A DNA stretch of 57,501 nt, taken from Ruminococcaceae bacterium UBA1734 (GTDB lineage Bacteria > Bacillota > Clostridia > Oscillospirales > Acutalibacteraceae). The position numbers and the translations under genes are program-made. This document shows, in pieces, positions 50,570-57,501 of the stretch (positions within the stretch are counted from its first letter, which is position 1; the number at the start of each line of letters is the position of its first letter). The stretch covers positions 1 through 57,501 of the forward strand of contig DCIE01000022.1 of assembly GCA_002315765.1 (NCBI GenBank), in the 5' to 3' direction. The notes beneath the pieces are model-generated. The model saw only the letters and a program-made list of their open reading frames with translations. It was not told the DNA's origin and made no database searches.

Positions 50570-53163
50570 TATTCGGTATATTCCTCCATAACAAATGCTT
50601 CAAAGATATCTCCGTCCTTAATATCGGCAAATTTTTCAAGACCGATACCGCACTCATATCCCTGTGCAACTTCTTTTACATCGTCCTTGAAACGGCGAAG
50701 CGATGCAATTTCGTCTTCAACGATAACGATACCGTCACGAACAAGACGAATCTTGCAAGAACGGGTAACCTTACCGTTTGTTACATAGCATCCGGCAATG
50801 GTTCCCACATTGGAAATCTTATATGTGTTACGAACTTCAACTGTACCTAAAATGGTTTCTCTGAACTTAGGCGCAAGCATACCCTTCATAGCGGCTTCAA
50901 TTTCTTCGATGCAATCGTAAATGATACGATATGTTCGAATATCAACACCGTCACGGTCGGCAGTTTCCTTTGCAACGGCATCGGGGCGAACATTAAATCC
51001 GACAACAATAGCGCCCGAGGTCTGAGCCAACATAACATCGGATTCGTTGATGGCACCTACACCACCGTGAATAACCGATACCTTAACCTCATCGTTTGAG
51101 AGTTTTTCAAGGCTTTCTCTTACTGCTTCAACGCTTCCCTGAACATCTGCCTTAACAACAACATTAAGGGATTTCAAATCGCCTTCGGACAATTGACTGA
51201 ATAGGTTGTCAAGAGTAACCTTTTGCATTGCGTTAAATTCATCATTTTTAATCTTTTCTTTGCGTTGTTCAACAAGCTCACGGGCAAGGCGTTCGTCAGA
51301 AACGGCATCAAAGCCATCGCCGGCCGAAGGAGTTTCGGCAAGGCCTGTAATCTCAACAGGAACAGACGGACCTGCCGACTTAACTGTTTTTCCGTTTTCA
51401 TCGGTCATAACACGAACTCTGCCGACAGAGGTACCGGCAACAATAATATCTCCGGCATTAAGAGTACCGTTTTGAACAAGTAGGGAAGCCACAGGACCTC
51501 TGCCTTTGTCAAGACGGGCTTCAATAACAACACCCTTTGCTTTTCTATCGGGATTTGCTTTAAGCTCAAGCATTTCGGATACAAGAAGTATATTTTCAAG
51601 AAGGTCGTCAATACCTTGGTGATTTTTTGCCGAAACGGGAACGCAAATAATATCACCGCCCCATTCTTCGGGAACGAGGGAATGTTCGGTAAGCTGTTGC
51701 TTAATCCTGTCGGGATTGGCATCCGGCTTATCCATCTTATTAATGGCAACAATTATTTGTACCTTTGCGGCTTTTGCGTGGTTGATAGCTTCAATGGTCT
51801 GTGGCATAATACCGTCATCGGCGGCAACTACCAATACCGCAATATCGGTTGCCATAGCACCACGCTGACGCATAGCGGTAAATGCGGCGTGTCCCGGTGT
51901 ATCAAGGAAGGTAATATCCTGTCCTTTGCAGTTTACTCTGTACGCACCGATGTGCTGTGTAATACCACCGGCTTCGGTATCGGTAACGGCAGTATTTCTG
52001 ATGGCATCAAGCAGGGAGGTTTTACCGTGGTCAACGTGTCCCATAACAACCACAACAGGACTTCTCGGCTTAAGGTCTTCGGCACTGTCCTCGGTAACAT
52101 CCATAATTTTTTCTTCAATTGTTACAACAACGGCCTTTTGTATTTTTGCACCCATTTCGGTAACAACAATTTCGGCTGTATCATAGTCAATAACCTGGTT
52201 TACATTTGCCATCATACCGAGCTTCATCAATTCTTTAATAACCTCGGCAGCGGTTTTCTTTAAAGCGGCGGCAAGCTCACCAACTGTAATTTCTTCTCCG
52301 ACAGTAACGGTAATGGGAGTCTTTTTAATGCGTTCAAGTTGCATACGGCGAAGCTTATCGGCTTCGGTTTCTCTCTTAACGCCTTGCGGACGGCGGTAAT
52401 CTTGAGATTTTTGCTTAATTTTTTGCTTTGATGTGAAATTATCACGCATGGTATTTGCGGGAGCAATGGTTTCGTATTTTTCGTTATATTTATCGATATT
52501 AACATTAGATGTACGGGTGTCGACATGACGCAACTGTGCCGGACCTCTGTTAGGAGCAATACTTGGATTTTTTTCCTTCTTCTTGGGTGCTACTAAAGGA
52601 CCGTCGTAAGGTTTAGCCTCTTTTTTAGCTACCGGCTTTTGTGCTTCAACTCGCTTTTGAGTAGCCGAAATTTCAGGCTTTTTAGCCTTGTTTTCGGTCT
52701 TTTGAGCAGACTCAGACTTTTTAGTCTCGGTGGTATTTTCGGTTTTCGGTGCCTTTTTTGGCTTTTCTTCGGCAACTTTTTTGGTCTCGGATTTTTCTTT
52801 CTTAGCCTCGGCTTTTTTGGCATTGTCGGCTTTCTTTTCGGCCTTTGCCTGTTGTTCGGCAGCGGCAGCGGCTTTTAATTGTTCAAGAACTGCCATTTGG
52901 TCGGCGAGTTTCTTGTCCTTTTCACTTTGACGCTTCTTTGCGGCTTCCTCGCGGTTCTTTGCACCGGTGGCAAAGTATTCGTCAAAGCTTTTTACACTGT
53001 GTTTCTTTGTAAGTACATCGAAAATCAGGGCGAATTCATCACCTGAAACGGATGAACCCGACTTCTTTTCTTCACCTGTTATTTCCGAAACAACTGCAAG
53101 AATATCCTTTGAGGCCATTCCGAAGTCCTTGGCAATATCACTGATTTTAATTTTGTTCGTCAT
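50569..53163 (-). CDS. infB: Translation initiation factor IF-2
   Basis: An 864-residue GTPase that delivers initiator fMet-tRNA to the 30S subunit. Order: an N-terminal IF2_N helix (KISDIAKDFGMASKDILAVV), a long Ala/Lys/Glu-rich region (about 60-230), a second IF2_N, the G domain with GHVDHGKTSLLDAIR, DTPGHAAFTAMR and NKMDKP, then domains II-IV. I start at the ATG at 53161-53163, eight bases after GGAGG and overlapping the ylxQ stop by one base. The other ATG two codons upstream is too close to the site. It is a normal member of the nusA-infB operon. Confidence 0.97.
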   Translation of the reverse strand: MTNKIKISDIAKDFGMASKDILAVVSEITGEEKKSGSSVSGDEFALIFDVLTKKHSVKSFDEYFATGAKNREEAAKKRQSEKDKKLADQMAVLEQLKAAAAAEQQAKAEKKADNAKKAEAKKEKSETKKVAEEKPKKAPKTENTTETKKSESAQKTENKAKKPEISATQKRVEAQKPVAKKEAKPYDGPLVAPKKKEKNPSIAPNRGPAQLRHVDTRTSNVNIDKYNEKYETIAPANTMRDNFTSKQKIKQKSQDYRRPQGVKRETEADKLRRMQLERIKKTPITVTVGEEITVGELAAALKKTAAEVIKELMKLGMMANVNQVIDYDTAEIVVTEMGAKIQKAVVVTIEEKIMDVTEDSAEDLKPRSPVVVVMGHVDHGKTSLLDAIRNTAVTDTEAGGITQHIGAYRVNCKGQDITFLDTPGHAAFTAMRQRGAMATDIAVLVVAADDGIMPQTIEAINHAKAAKVQIIVAINKMDKPDANPDRIKQQLTEHSLVPEEWGGDIICVPVSAKNHQGIDDLLENILLVSEMLELKANPDRKAKGVVIEARLDKGRGPVASLLVQNGTLNAGDIIVAGTSVGRVRVMTDENGKTVKSAGPSVPVEITGLAETPSAGDGFDAVSDERLARELVEQRKEKIKNDEFNAMQKVTLDNLFSQLSEGDLKSLNVVVKADVQGSVEAVRESLEKLSNDEVKVSVIHGGVGAINESDVMLAQTSGAIVVGFNVRPDAVAKETADRDGVDIRTYRIIYDCIEEIEAAMKGMLAPKFRETILGTVEVRNTYKISNVGTIAGCYVTNGKVTRSCKIRLVRDGIVIVEDEIASLRRFKDDVKEVAQGYECGIGLEKFADIKDGDIFEAFVMEEYTE

Positions 53164-53474
53164 TAGCATTTCCTCCCGTATTCCTCTGTGATAGCAGAGG
53201 CAAATGAATTGTCGTTAACCGATAAAATTCCGCAATTTCGACCAACGGCATTAGATAATGTATTTGTGGCGGTGTCCGAAAGTATTAAAAACGGAACACC
53301 TGATTTTTCTGCCCAAAAAACAATTTCTTTTTTGCTTTTTTGGGAAATATCATTACTTATTATAATAAGTTTTGCTTTTTTTGTCTTGATGTTTTCGGTT
53401 GCTTTGGCACTTCCAAAGGATAACTTTCCGGCTTTTGAGGCAAATCCCAAAAGGGTTAAAACCTTATCAATCAA
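53163..53474 (-). CDS. ylxQ: YlxQ, L7Ae-family ribosomal-protein-like RNA-binding protein
   Basis: A 103-residue L7Ae/L30e-type protein (LGFASKAGKLSFGSAKATENI, AKLIIISNDISQKSK) that probably binds kink-turn RNA. I prefer the TTG at 53472-53474: AAGGAG lies about ten bases upstream, and the resulting start (IDKVLTLLGFASKAGKL) matches homologues. An ATG nine codons upstream would overlap ylxR by 35 bases. With the TTG the overlap is eight bases. Confidence 0.88.
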   Translation of the reverse strand: MIDKVLTLLGFASKAGKLSFGSAKATENIKTKKAKLIIISNDISQKSKKEIVFWAEKSGVPFLILSDTATNTLSNAVGRNCGILSVNDNSFASAITEEYGRKC

Positions 53475-53736
53475 TATTTTCGAACTCCTTTTCAAGTTCA
53501 TCGTAAACGCTGTCGTTTATTTGCATACTGAAAGTGTGGGAAAGTGCCCTTTGTTTTCTGATTTTTTTAAGGCATTCAATATCCGAGCAAACATAAGCTC
53601 CTCGGCCGTTTTTCTTGCCTGTTTTGTCAAGAAGAATTTCGCCTTCCGGTGTTTTAACCACTCTTATAAGCTCAGGCTTAGGCTTCATTGTACGGCAACC
53701 GATACACATACGCATAGGTGTTTTTTTAGTAGTCAA
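53467..53736 (-). CDS. rnpM: YlxR/RnpM, DUF448 RNA-binding protein
   Basis: An 89-residue DUF448 protein with the family core KKTPMRMCIGCRTMKPKPELIRVV and GRGAYVCSDIECLKKIRKQRAL. In B. subtilis the homologue (YlxR, now RnpM) binds RNase P RNA and modulates its activity. The start is a TTG (53734-53736) preceded by AAAGGA; the upstream position of nusA and downstream ylxQ and infB are the conserved order. Confidence 0.9.
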   Translation of the reverse strand: MTTKKTPMRMCIGCRTMKPKPELIRVVKTPEGEILLDKTGKKNGRGAYVCSDIECLKKIRKQRALSHTFSMQINDSVYDELEKEFENID

Positions 53737-53765
53737 GAAAAAACAATCCTTTCAAGAAAGTGGTA

Positions 53766-54851
53766 TTATTCGCCGAAGAAACCGCTTTCCGGGTGGATGT
53801 CAATTTTCCAACCGGTAAGTTTGGCGGCAAGGCGAACATTTTGTCCCTTGTTGCCGATTGCGAGAGATAACTGGGATTCAGGAACTCTTGCTTTGCAAAC
53901 CTTTGGCTCTTCACTTTCGATTTCAACACTGACAACCTTTGCAGGTGAAAGGGCTTCGGTAATATATGCAATCGGGTCATCGCTGTATTTTACAATATCG
54001 ATTTTCTCACCGGCAAGCTCTTCTACAATTTTGTTTACACGAGCACCCTTTTGTCCGATACAGGCACCTACGGCATCAATTTCGCTGTTTTCAGACCAAA
54101 CAGCCATCTTTGTCCTTGAACCTGCCTGTCTTGAAATTGACTTAATTTCAATAGTACCGTCAAAAATTTCCGGAACCTCGGTTTCAAATAGGCGCTTAAC
54201 AAGTCCCGGATGGGTTCTTGAAAGCATAACTCTCGGTCCCTTTTCGTTCTCTTTAACATCAACGATATAAACCTTAATGTGGTCGCCTTCGTGAAGAACC
54301 TCATCGGGAACCTGCTCGAGCTTCGGTAAGGTTGCTTCGCTGTGGCCGATTGTTAGAATAGCATTACCGGTTTTAGGGTCAATTCTTTCAACCTTTGCAG
54401 TAACAATCTCACGGTTTTTGCTTTGGAACTCTTGGAGAATTTGTCCCTTTTCGGCATCTCTGACACCCTGACGGAAGTTGTTTTTAGAATTTTGAGCAAC
54501 AATTCTTCCGAACTTTTTTGGGTCTAACTTGATATCAATAAAACCGTCATTTACGGCATTTGCATCAATCAAAGCAGCATCAGCTTTTGAAATTTGAGTA
54601 AATGGGTTTTCAACCTCGTCTACAATTTCTTTTCTTGCAACAACACGGAAAATTTCGTTTTCGGTGTCAATAATACAGGTTACGATATCATTTCCGCCGT
54701 AATCTTTTCTTGCGGCAACGGTAATAGCCTCGGAAATTTTTTCGGCAATGAATTCTTTGGGTATGCCTTTTTCTTCTTCCATTCCCTTAAGTGCCTCAAA
54801 AAACTCCTTGATTTCTTTCTTTTCCTTTGCGGATATTTTTGCTTTAGCCAT
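53766..54851 (-). CDS. nusA: Transcription factor NusA
   Basis: A 361-residue NusA of the short Gram-positive form. N-terminal RNA polymerase-binding domain (FFEALKGMEEEKGIPKEFIAEKISEAI), S1 domain (about 130-200; EGDHIKVYIVDVKENEKGPRVMLSRTHPGLVKRLF) and two KH domains (IDAVGACIGQKGARVNKIVEELAGEKIDIV and QLSLAIGNKGQNVRLAAKLTGWKIDI). It controls pausing, termination and antitermination. GGAGG precedes the ATG. No C-terminal acidic repeats are present, as expected for this lineage. Confidence 0.96.
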   Translation of the reverse strand: MAKAKISAKEKKEIKEFFEALKGMEEEKGIPKEFIAEKISEAITVAARKDYGGNDIVTCIIDTENEIFRVVARKEIVDEVENPFTQISKADAALIDANAVNDGFIDIKLDPKKFGRIVAQNSKNNFRQGVRDAEKGQILQEFQSKNREIVTAKVERIDPKTGNAILTIGHSEATLPKLEQVPDEVLHEGDHIKVYIVDVKENEKGPRVMLSRTHPGLVKRLFETEVPEIFDGTIEIKSISRQAGSRTKMAVWSENSEIDAVGACIGQKGARVNKIVEELAGEKIDIVKYSDDPIAYITEALSPAKVVSVEIESEEPKVCKARVPESQLSLAIGNKGQNVRLAAKLTGWKIDIHPESGFFGE

Positions 54852-54911
54852 TTTTTTAATCTACCTCCGAAATAAACTTTTTACTTATATATCTGAAAAT
54901 TAAAAACAAAA

Positions 54912-55361
54912 TCAATCGGCAATAATTGCCTTGACAACTTCGCCTTTTGAAAATTTAACTATTTTATCTTCACTTAACTTAATAATAGGTCCGTCATCGT
55001 AATCGGTGAGCACACCTTCTAACTGTTTGGTACCCTCAAAGGCCTTGTATAGCTTAAGAGTAACGGTGCTGCCGATGAAACTTTTAAAATGGTTTTCCTT
55101 TGTAAGCTCACGGTTTATTCCCGGAGAACAAACCTCAAGGTAATACGAAACATCAATCGGGTCAGCTTCATCAATAATGGGGTCAATAGCGTGGGAAACA
55201 TTGGTACAGTCGTCAATGGAGATGCCCTCCGGTTTGTCAATAAACACACGGAGATAATGAGAAGCGCCCTCCTTTACAAAGGCAACATCCCATAACTGCA
55301 CACCTTGTCCCTCAACGGTATCCTTAATTAAATTGTAAACTTTATCAGTTGTTTTTGCCAT
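54912..55361 (-). CDS. rimP: Ribosome maturation factor RimP
   Basis: A 149-residue 30S maturation factor with the family patterns VQLWDVAFVKEGASHYLRVFIDKPEGISIDDCTNVSHAIDPIIDEADPID and YYLEVCSPGINRELTKENHFKSFIG. I start at the ATG at 55359-55361, which follows AGGACGG; upstream in-frame codons belong to the leader. It opens the operon rimP-nusA-rnpM-ylxQ-infB-rbfA-nrnA-truB-ribF. Confidence 0.95.
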   Translation of the reverse strand: MAKTTDKVYNLIKDTVEGQGVQLWDVAFVKEGASHYLRVFIDKPEGISIDDCTNVSHAIDPIIDEADPIDVSYYLEVCSPGINRELTKENHFKSFIGSTVTLKLYKAFEGTKQLEGVLTDYDDGPIIKLSEDKIVKFSKGEVVKAIIAD

Positions 55362-55432
55362 GAAATCACCGTCCTTTAAAGTTAAAAGTGGAAAAAATCG
55401 GCGTAGGATACAACCGATAATCAAGTAATAAC

Positions 55433-55458
55433 AAAAGTGAGCGGGAAATCCCACTCAC
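55433..55458 (-). promoter_or_regulatory. Leader hairpin of the rimP operon
   Basis: On the minus-strand RNA, GUGAGUGGG pairs with CCCGCUCAC (one G-U pair that would be a mismatch on the other strand), followed by UUUUGUUAUU. It starts about 20 bases after the predicted transcription start and resembles a weak attenuator ahead of rimP. Confidence 0.5.
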
Positions 55459-55482
55459 CTTTCGTACAATACTACAATGGTT

Positions 55483-55510
55483 ATTATATCATAGATTTTA
55501 AAAAAATCAA
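55483..55510 (-). promoter_or_regulatory. Promoter of the rimP-infB operon
   Basis: TTGATT (55505-55510) and TATAAT (55483-55488) on the minus strand with a 16-base spacer; transcription should start near 55476. Confidence 0.72.
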
Positions 55511-55549
55511 GTGTTTTTTTAAAAAAATATATATAATATAATAATATCA

Positions 55550-57289
55550 TTATTCTTCATCTAAAAAATCACTGTCAATACTACCGTCCGAGGCGCTTTC
55601 GGTGGTTTCATCTGTGTAAGAATTAATGTAAACCTTTACTGCCATATCGGTATTTACAGCCTCGCCTCTGACCGGAGTTTGGTCCACAACCGTTTTCGGT
55701 TCGCTGTCGGCATCGTATTTTTCTATAATTTCGATATTTTCATAAAGGAAGCCCTTTTTAAGCAATTCAAGTTTTGCCTTATCCTCGGTAAGACCGCTTA
55801 GGTTAGGCATCTTAAAGCTTTTTGAACCTAAACTGATGGTAACATTAATCTTTGTATTGCGTTCAACCTCTTTGCCGGAGGCAACCGATTGTGCACAAAT
55901 CATACCTCTCGGTATGTTGTCATCGTATTTTTTACCTGCGATTTCAATTTGGAAAGGCTCACACTCATCTAATTCTTCTAATTCCGAGAAGTATTTTCCT
56001 TTCAGATTGGGAACAGAGTATAATTTTACATTTATTTTGTCGGCACCGGGGTCAATTTCACCGATAGAAGCGACACTGGGCATTGAAGCTACAACCTTCG
56101 AACTACTGCTTGAATTATCGGGGAAGAAATATCCCTTTAGAACAGTAAAAGAAAGAATTAAGCCTAAAACCACAAATACAACAACGGTGCAAAGCGCCGA
56201 AATCAGGGCATATTTAAGAGAAGAACTTTTCTTTTTTGTTTTTTTCTTGCCGTCAATTTTCTCGGAAATTCTTTTTTCATCGGCAATTTCCTTTTGTTTG
56301 CGTTTAACCTCGGCTTTGTGGATGTTTTCGTATGTTTCGCCGTAAACAAGCTCATCCCTGAATCTTTCTGTGGAAACGGTACGGTTTTGTATTTTAAGTT
56401 GTAATCCATTGGCAATGGCAACTAAAACCTGTCTTGGTAATTCGTCGGCAAACTTTGCGGGAATTGACATATTATCGGCAAGGATTCTTTCTTTTGCCGG
56501 TGGGGGAAGTGTGCCGATAAGAACACGGAACAATGTGGCGGAAATGCCGTAAACATCCGTAAAGGAACCGATGTTGCCCTTTTCTGTGGAGTATTGCTCC
56601 GGAGCGGCACAGCCGGGGTAAATTCCGGTTTCAAAACTTTCGGAAGCAAATCTTGTTTCGATTATGGAAATATTGCAAATTCTAAGTTTGCCGTCTCGAC
56701 CGACAATAATACTTTCTGGAGAAATACCGCCGTGGATAATCCCTGCTTCGTTAAGATTAACGACTGTGTCAATTAAGGGCAGGAAAAGGGGACGGGCCTG
56801 TTCCCATTTTAACAGTCCTCCGTTTCTCTCAAGAAAATCGGAAAGGGAAATGCCGGAAACGGTTTCAAATACGGCATAGGCGGTTCCGTTATCCTCAAAA
56901 ACATTGCAAACGGGAATCAGAGCCGGTGAATCAAGCTCTTTAAGTTTGTTGTTTAACTCAATGAATTCAAGCAAACCCTCGTTGAAATAGAAATCGTTAT
57001 CGTTAGTAACCGATACGGTTTTATCGGGATTGCGAACTGTAATATTTAAGGGAAAATATTCTCTTATATTTACAACAGAGTTGTTTGAGGTGTCAAGTGC
57101 AATATAGGTAACACCCTCACTGGAACGGTCAATAATTTTTCCGATAATGTATCTTTCGTTCAAGGTGAATTTTGCATTCAGGCAATCAACATCATTTTTG
57201 GATAGGGAATCATATCCGCAAAAGCCACATATTCTATCGCCGGTGCTTTCTTTCATACAGCCCGGACAAAGCTTGTTAGCGTCCAACAT
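55550..57289 (-). CDS. Zinc-ribbon PASTA pseudokinase (catalytically dead Ser/Thr kinase-like)
   Basis: A 579-residue membrane protein: zinc ribbon (Cys8, 11, 21, 24), kinase-like domain (about 42-315), basic helical stretch, one transmembrane helix (about 358-382), a Ser-rich spacer, two PASTA domains (about 421-487 and 491-556) and an acidic tail. The kinase signatures are lost: the Gly-rich loop reads IGKIIDRSSEGV, the beta-3 Lys position reads NIREYFP (Arg), HRD reads HGG (IIHGGISPES), and DFG reads ICN (LRICNISI). APE (CAAPEQY) and the fold outline remain. It should not phosphorylate. PASTA domains bind peptidoglycan or muropeptides, so it may be a wall-sensing scaffold or an allosteric partner of an active PASTA kinase elsewhere. 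Confidence 0.92.
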   Translation of the reverse strand: MLDANKLCPGCMKESTGDRICGFCGYDSLSKNDVDCLNAKFTLNERYIIGKIIDRSSEGVTYIALDTSNNSVVNIREYFPLNITVRNPDKTVSVTNDNDFYFNEGLLEFIELNNKLKELDSPALIPVCNVFEDNGTAYAVFETVSGISLSDFLERNGGLLKWEQARPLFLPLIDTVVNLNEAGIIHGGISPESIIVGRDGKLRICNISIIETRFASESFETGIYPGCAAPEQYSTEKGNIGSFTDVYGISATLFRVLIGTLPPPAKERILADNMSIPAKFADELPRQVLVAIANGLQLKIQNRTVSTERFRDELVYGETYENIHKAEVKRKQKEIADEKRISEKIDGKKKTKKKSSSLKYALISALCTVVVFVVLGLILSFTVLKGYFFPDNSSSSSKVVASMPSVASIGEIDPGADKINVKLYSVPNLKGKYFSELEELDECEPFQIEIAGKKYDDNIPRGMICAQSVASGKEVERNTKINVTISLGSKSFKMPNLSGLTEDKAKLELLKKGFLYENIEIIEKYDADSEPKTVVDQTPVRGEAVNTDMAVKVYINSYTDETTESASDGSIDSDFLDEE

Positions 57290-57331
57290 ATATGCTCACT
57301 ATATCCTTTCAAAACTTAATATTTTTACGGT

Positions 57332-57364
57332 AACTTATGCAAAATCCAAAAGTAAGCATAAGTT
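57332..57364 (-). other. Leader hairpin of the pseudokinase gene
   Basis: AACTTATGC (57332-57340) pairs with GCATAAGTT (57356-57364), a perfect 9-bp stem with a 15-base loop, in the first part of the roughly 75-base leader. No U tract follows, so a terminator is unlikely; an operator palindrome or RNA-stability element is possible. Confidence 0.45.
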
Positions 57365-57371
57365 GTTACAT

Positions 57372-57400
57372 ATAATACCATAAAACGCCGAAATAGACAA
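57372..57400 (-). promoter_or_regulatory. Promoter of the pseudokinase gene
   Basis: TTGTCT (57395-57400) and TATTAT (57372-57377) on the minus strand, 17-base spacer. Confidence 0.65.
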
Positions 57401-57439
57401 GAAAAAGTTCCCGAAGGCAAGAAAAATAAAAAGTTTTAG

Positions 57440-57484
57440 AATAAGTGCGAAAGGTTTTTAAGACCTCGAGCACTTATTTTTTTA
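57440..57484 (+). terminator. Terminator-like hairpin at the window edge
   Basis: AATAAGTGC pairs with GCACTTATT (57440-57448 with 57470-57478), with an inner AGGT/ACCT helix, and T residues follow. No plus-strand gene ends before it in this window. On the minus strand the U tract is offset by about seven bases, so it may instead end a minus-strand gene that lies beyond the edge. Confidence 0.6.
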
Positions 57485-57501
57485 TGGCTTTTGCCTATAA
57501 C

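Noticed and set aside
51616..52263. Plus-strand open frames of over 200 codons inside infB
   Set aside because: They are antisense to the conserved GTPase domain of IF-2 and show no motifs.
53188..54270. Plus-strand open frame of 360 codons across ylxQ, ylxR and nusA
   Set aside because: It runs antisense through three conserved genes, with no family motif and no plausible ribosome binding site.

Overview
The window reads as one contiguous piece of chromosome from a low-GC Gram-positive Clostridium-class bacterium, most likely a gut or rumen relative of Ruminococcus (Oscillospiraceae). The grounds are an AT-rich sequence with strong GGAGG ribosome binding sites and near-consensus sigma-A promoters, the ctsR-mcsA-mcsB-clpC operon, IreB, PASTA and dockerin domains, and the Gram-positive order rimP-nusA-ylxR-ylxQ-infB-rbfA-nrnA-truB-ribF. 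The species is inferred, not shown. No phage, insertion sequence, integrase or CRISPR array is visible.

Layout. 1-6 kb: the 3' end of a GAPDH gene, then minus-strand genes for IreB, a membrane acyltransferase, a secreted lipase-like protein and a family-10-like glycosidase lipoprotein. 6.1-13.9 kb: one plus-strand gene for a 2602-residue secreted protein with nine Big_2 domains and a long C-terminal repeat array. 14-25.5 kb (minus): a partner-switching pair (SpoIIE-type phosphatase fused to an anti-sigma-like ATPase, plus a STAS protein), a 2422-residue nonribosomal peptide synthetase (C-A-T-C-A-T-R) behind a GNAT acetyltransferase, a second GNAT and a sugar O-acetyltransferase. 25.8-27.7 kb: a CAU-anticodon tRNA and gdhA with an attenuator-like leader. 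27.8-33.2 kb (plus): an SGNH hydrolase and the CtsR-controlled clpC operon. 33.2-34.5 kb: a cloverleaf-like intergenic repeat and two prepilin-like genes. 34.6-40.9 kb (plus): a PucR-type regulator, ftsE, ftsX, an M23 murein hydrolase, VanZ, an AI-2E family transporter and a coiled-coil protein. 41-45.5 kb (minus): a MATE exporter, then a dockerin-bearing glucosaminidase and a membrane-anchored protein with a cohesin-like domain in one operon. 45.5-55.5 kb (minus): the translation/RNA operon running from rimP to ribF, then a lipoprotein and a DUF1015 protein. 55.5-57.3 kb: a zinc-ribbon/PASTA protein whose kinase domain lacks its catalytic residues.

The strongest leads are: the reductase-terminated dipeptide NRPS with its co-transcribed GNAT and adjacent partner switch; the adjacent dockerin autolysin and membrane cohesin-like protein, which look like a private wall-enzyme anchoring pair; the PASTA pseudokinase; a ribF whose only sensible start codon is ACG; and a duplicated, terminator-rich leader upstream of gdhA. 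Much of the rest is core biology: cell division and wall hydrolysis (FtsEX with an M23 hydrolase), protein quality control (McsAB-ClpC), and translation and RNA maturation. Domain calls were made by eye from motifs; no database search was run.
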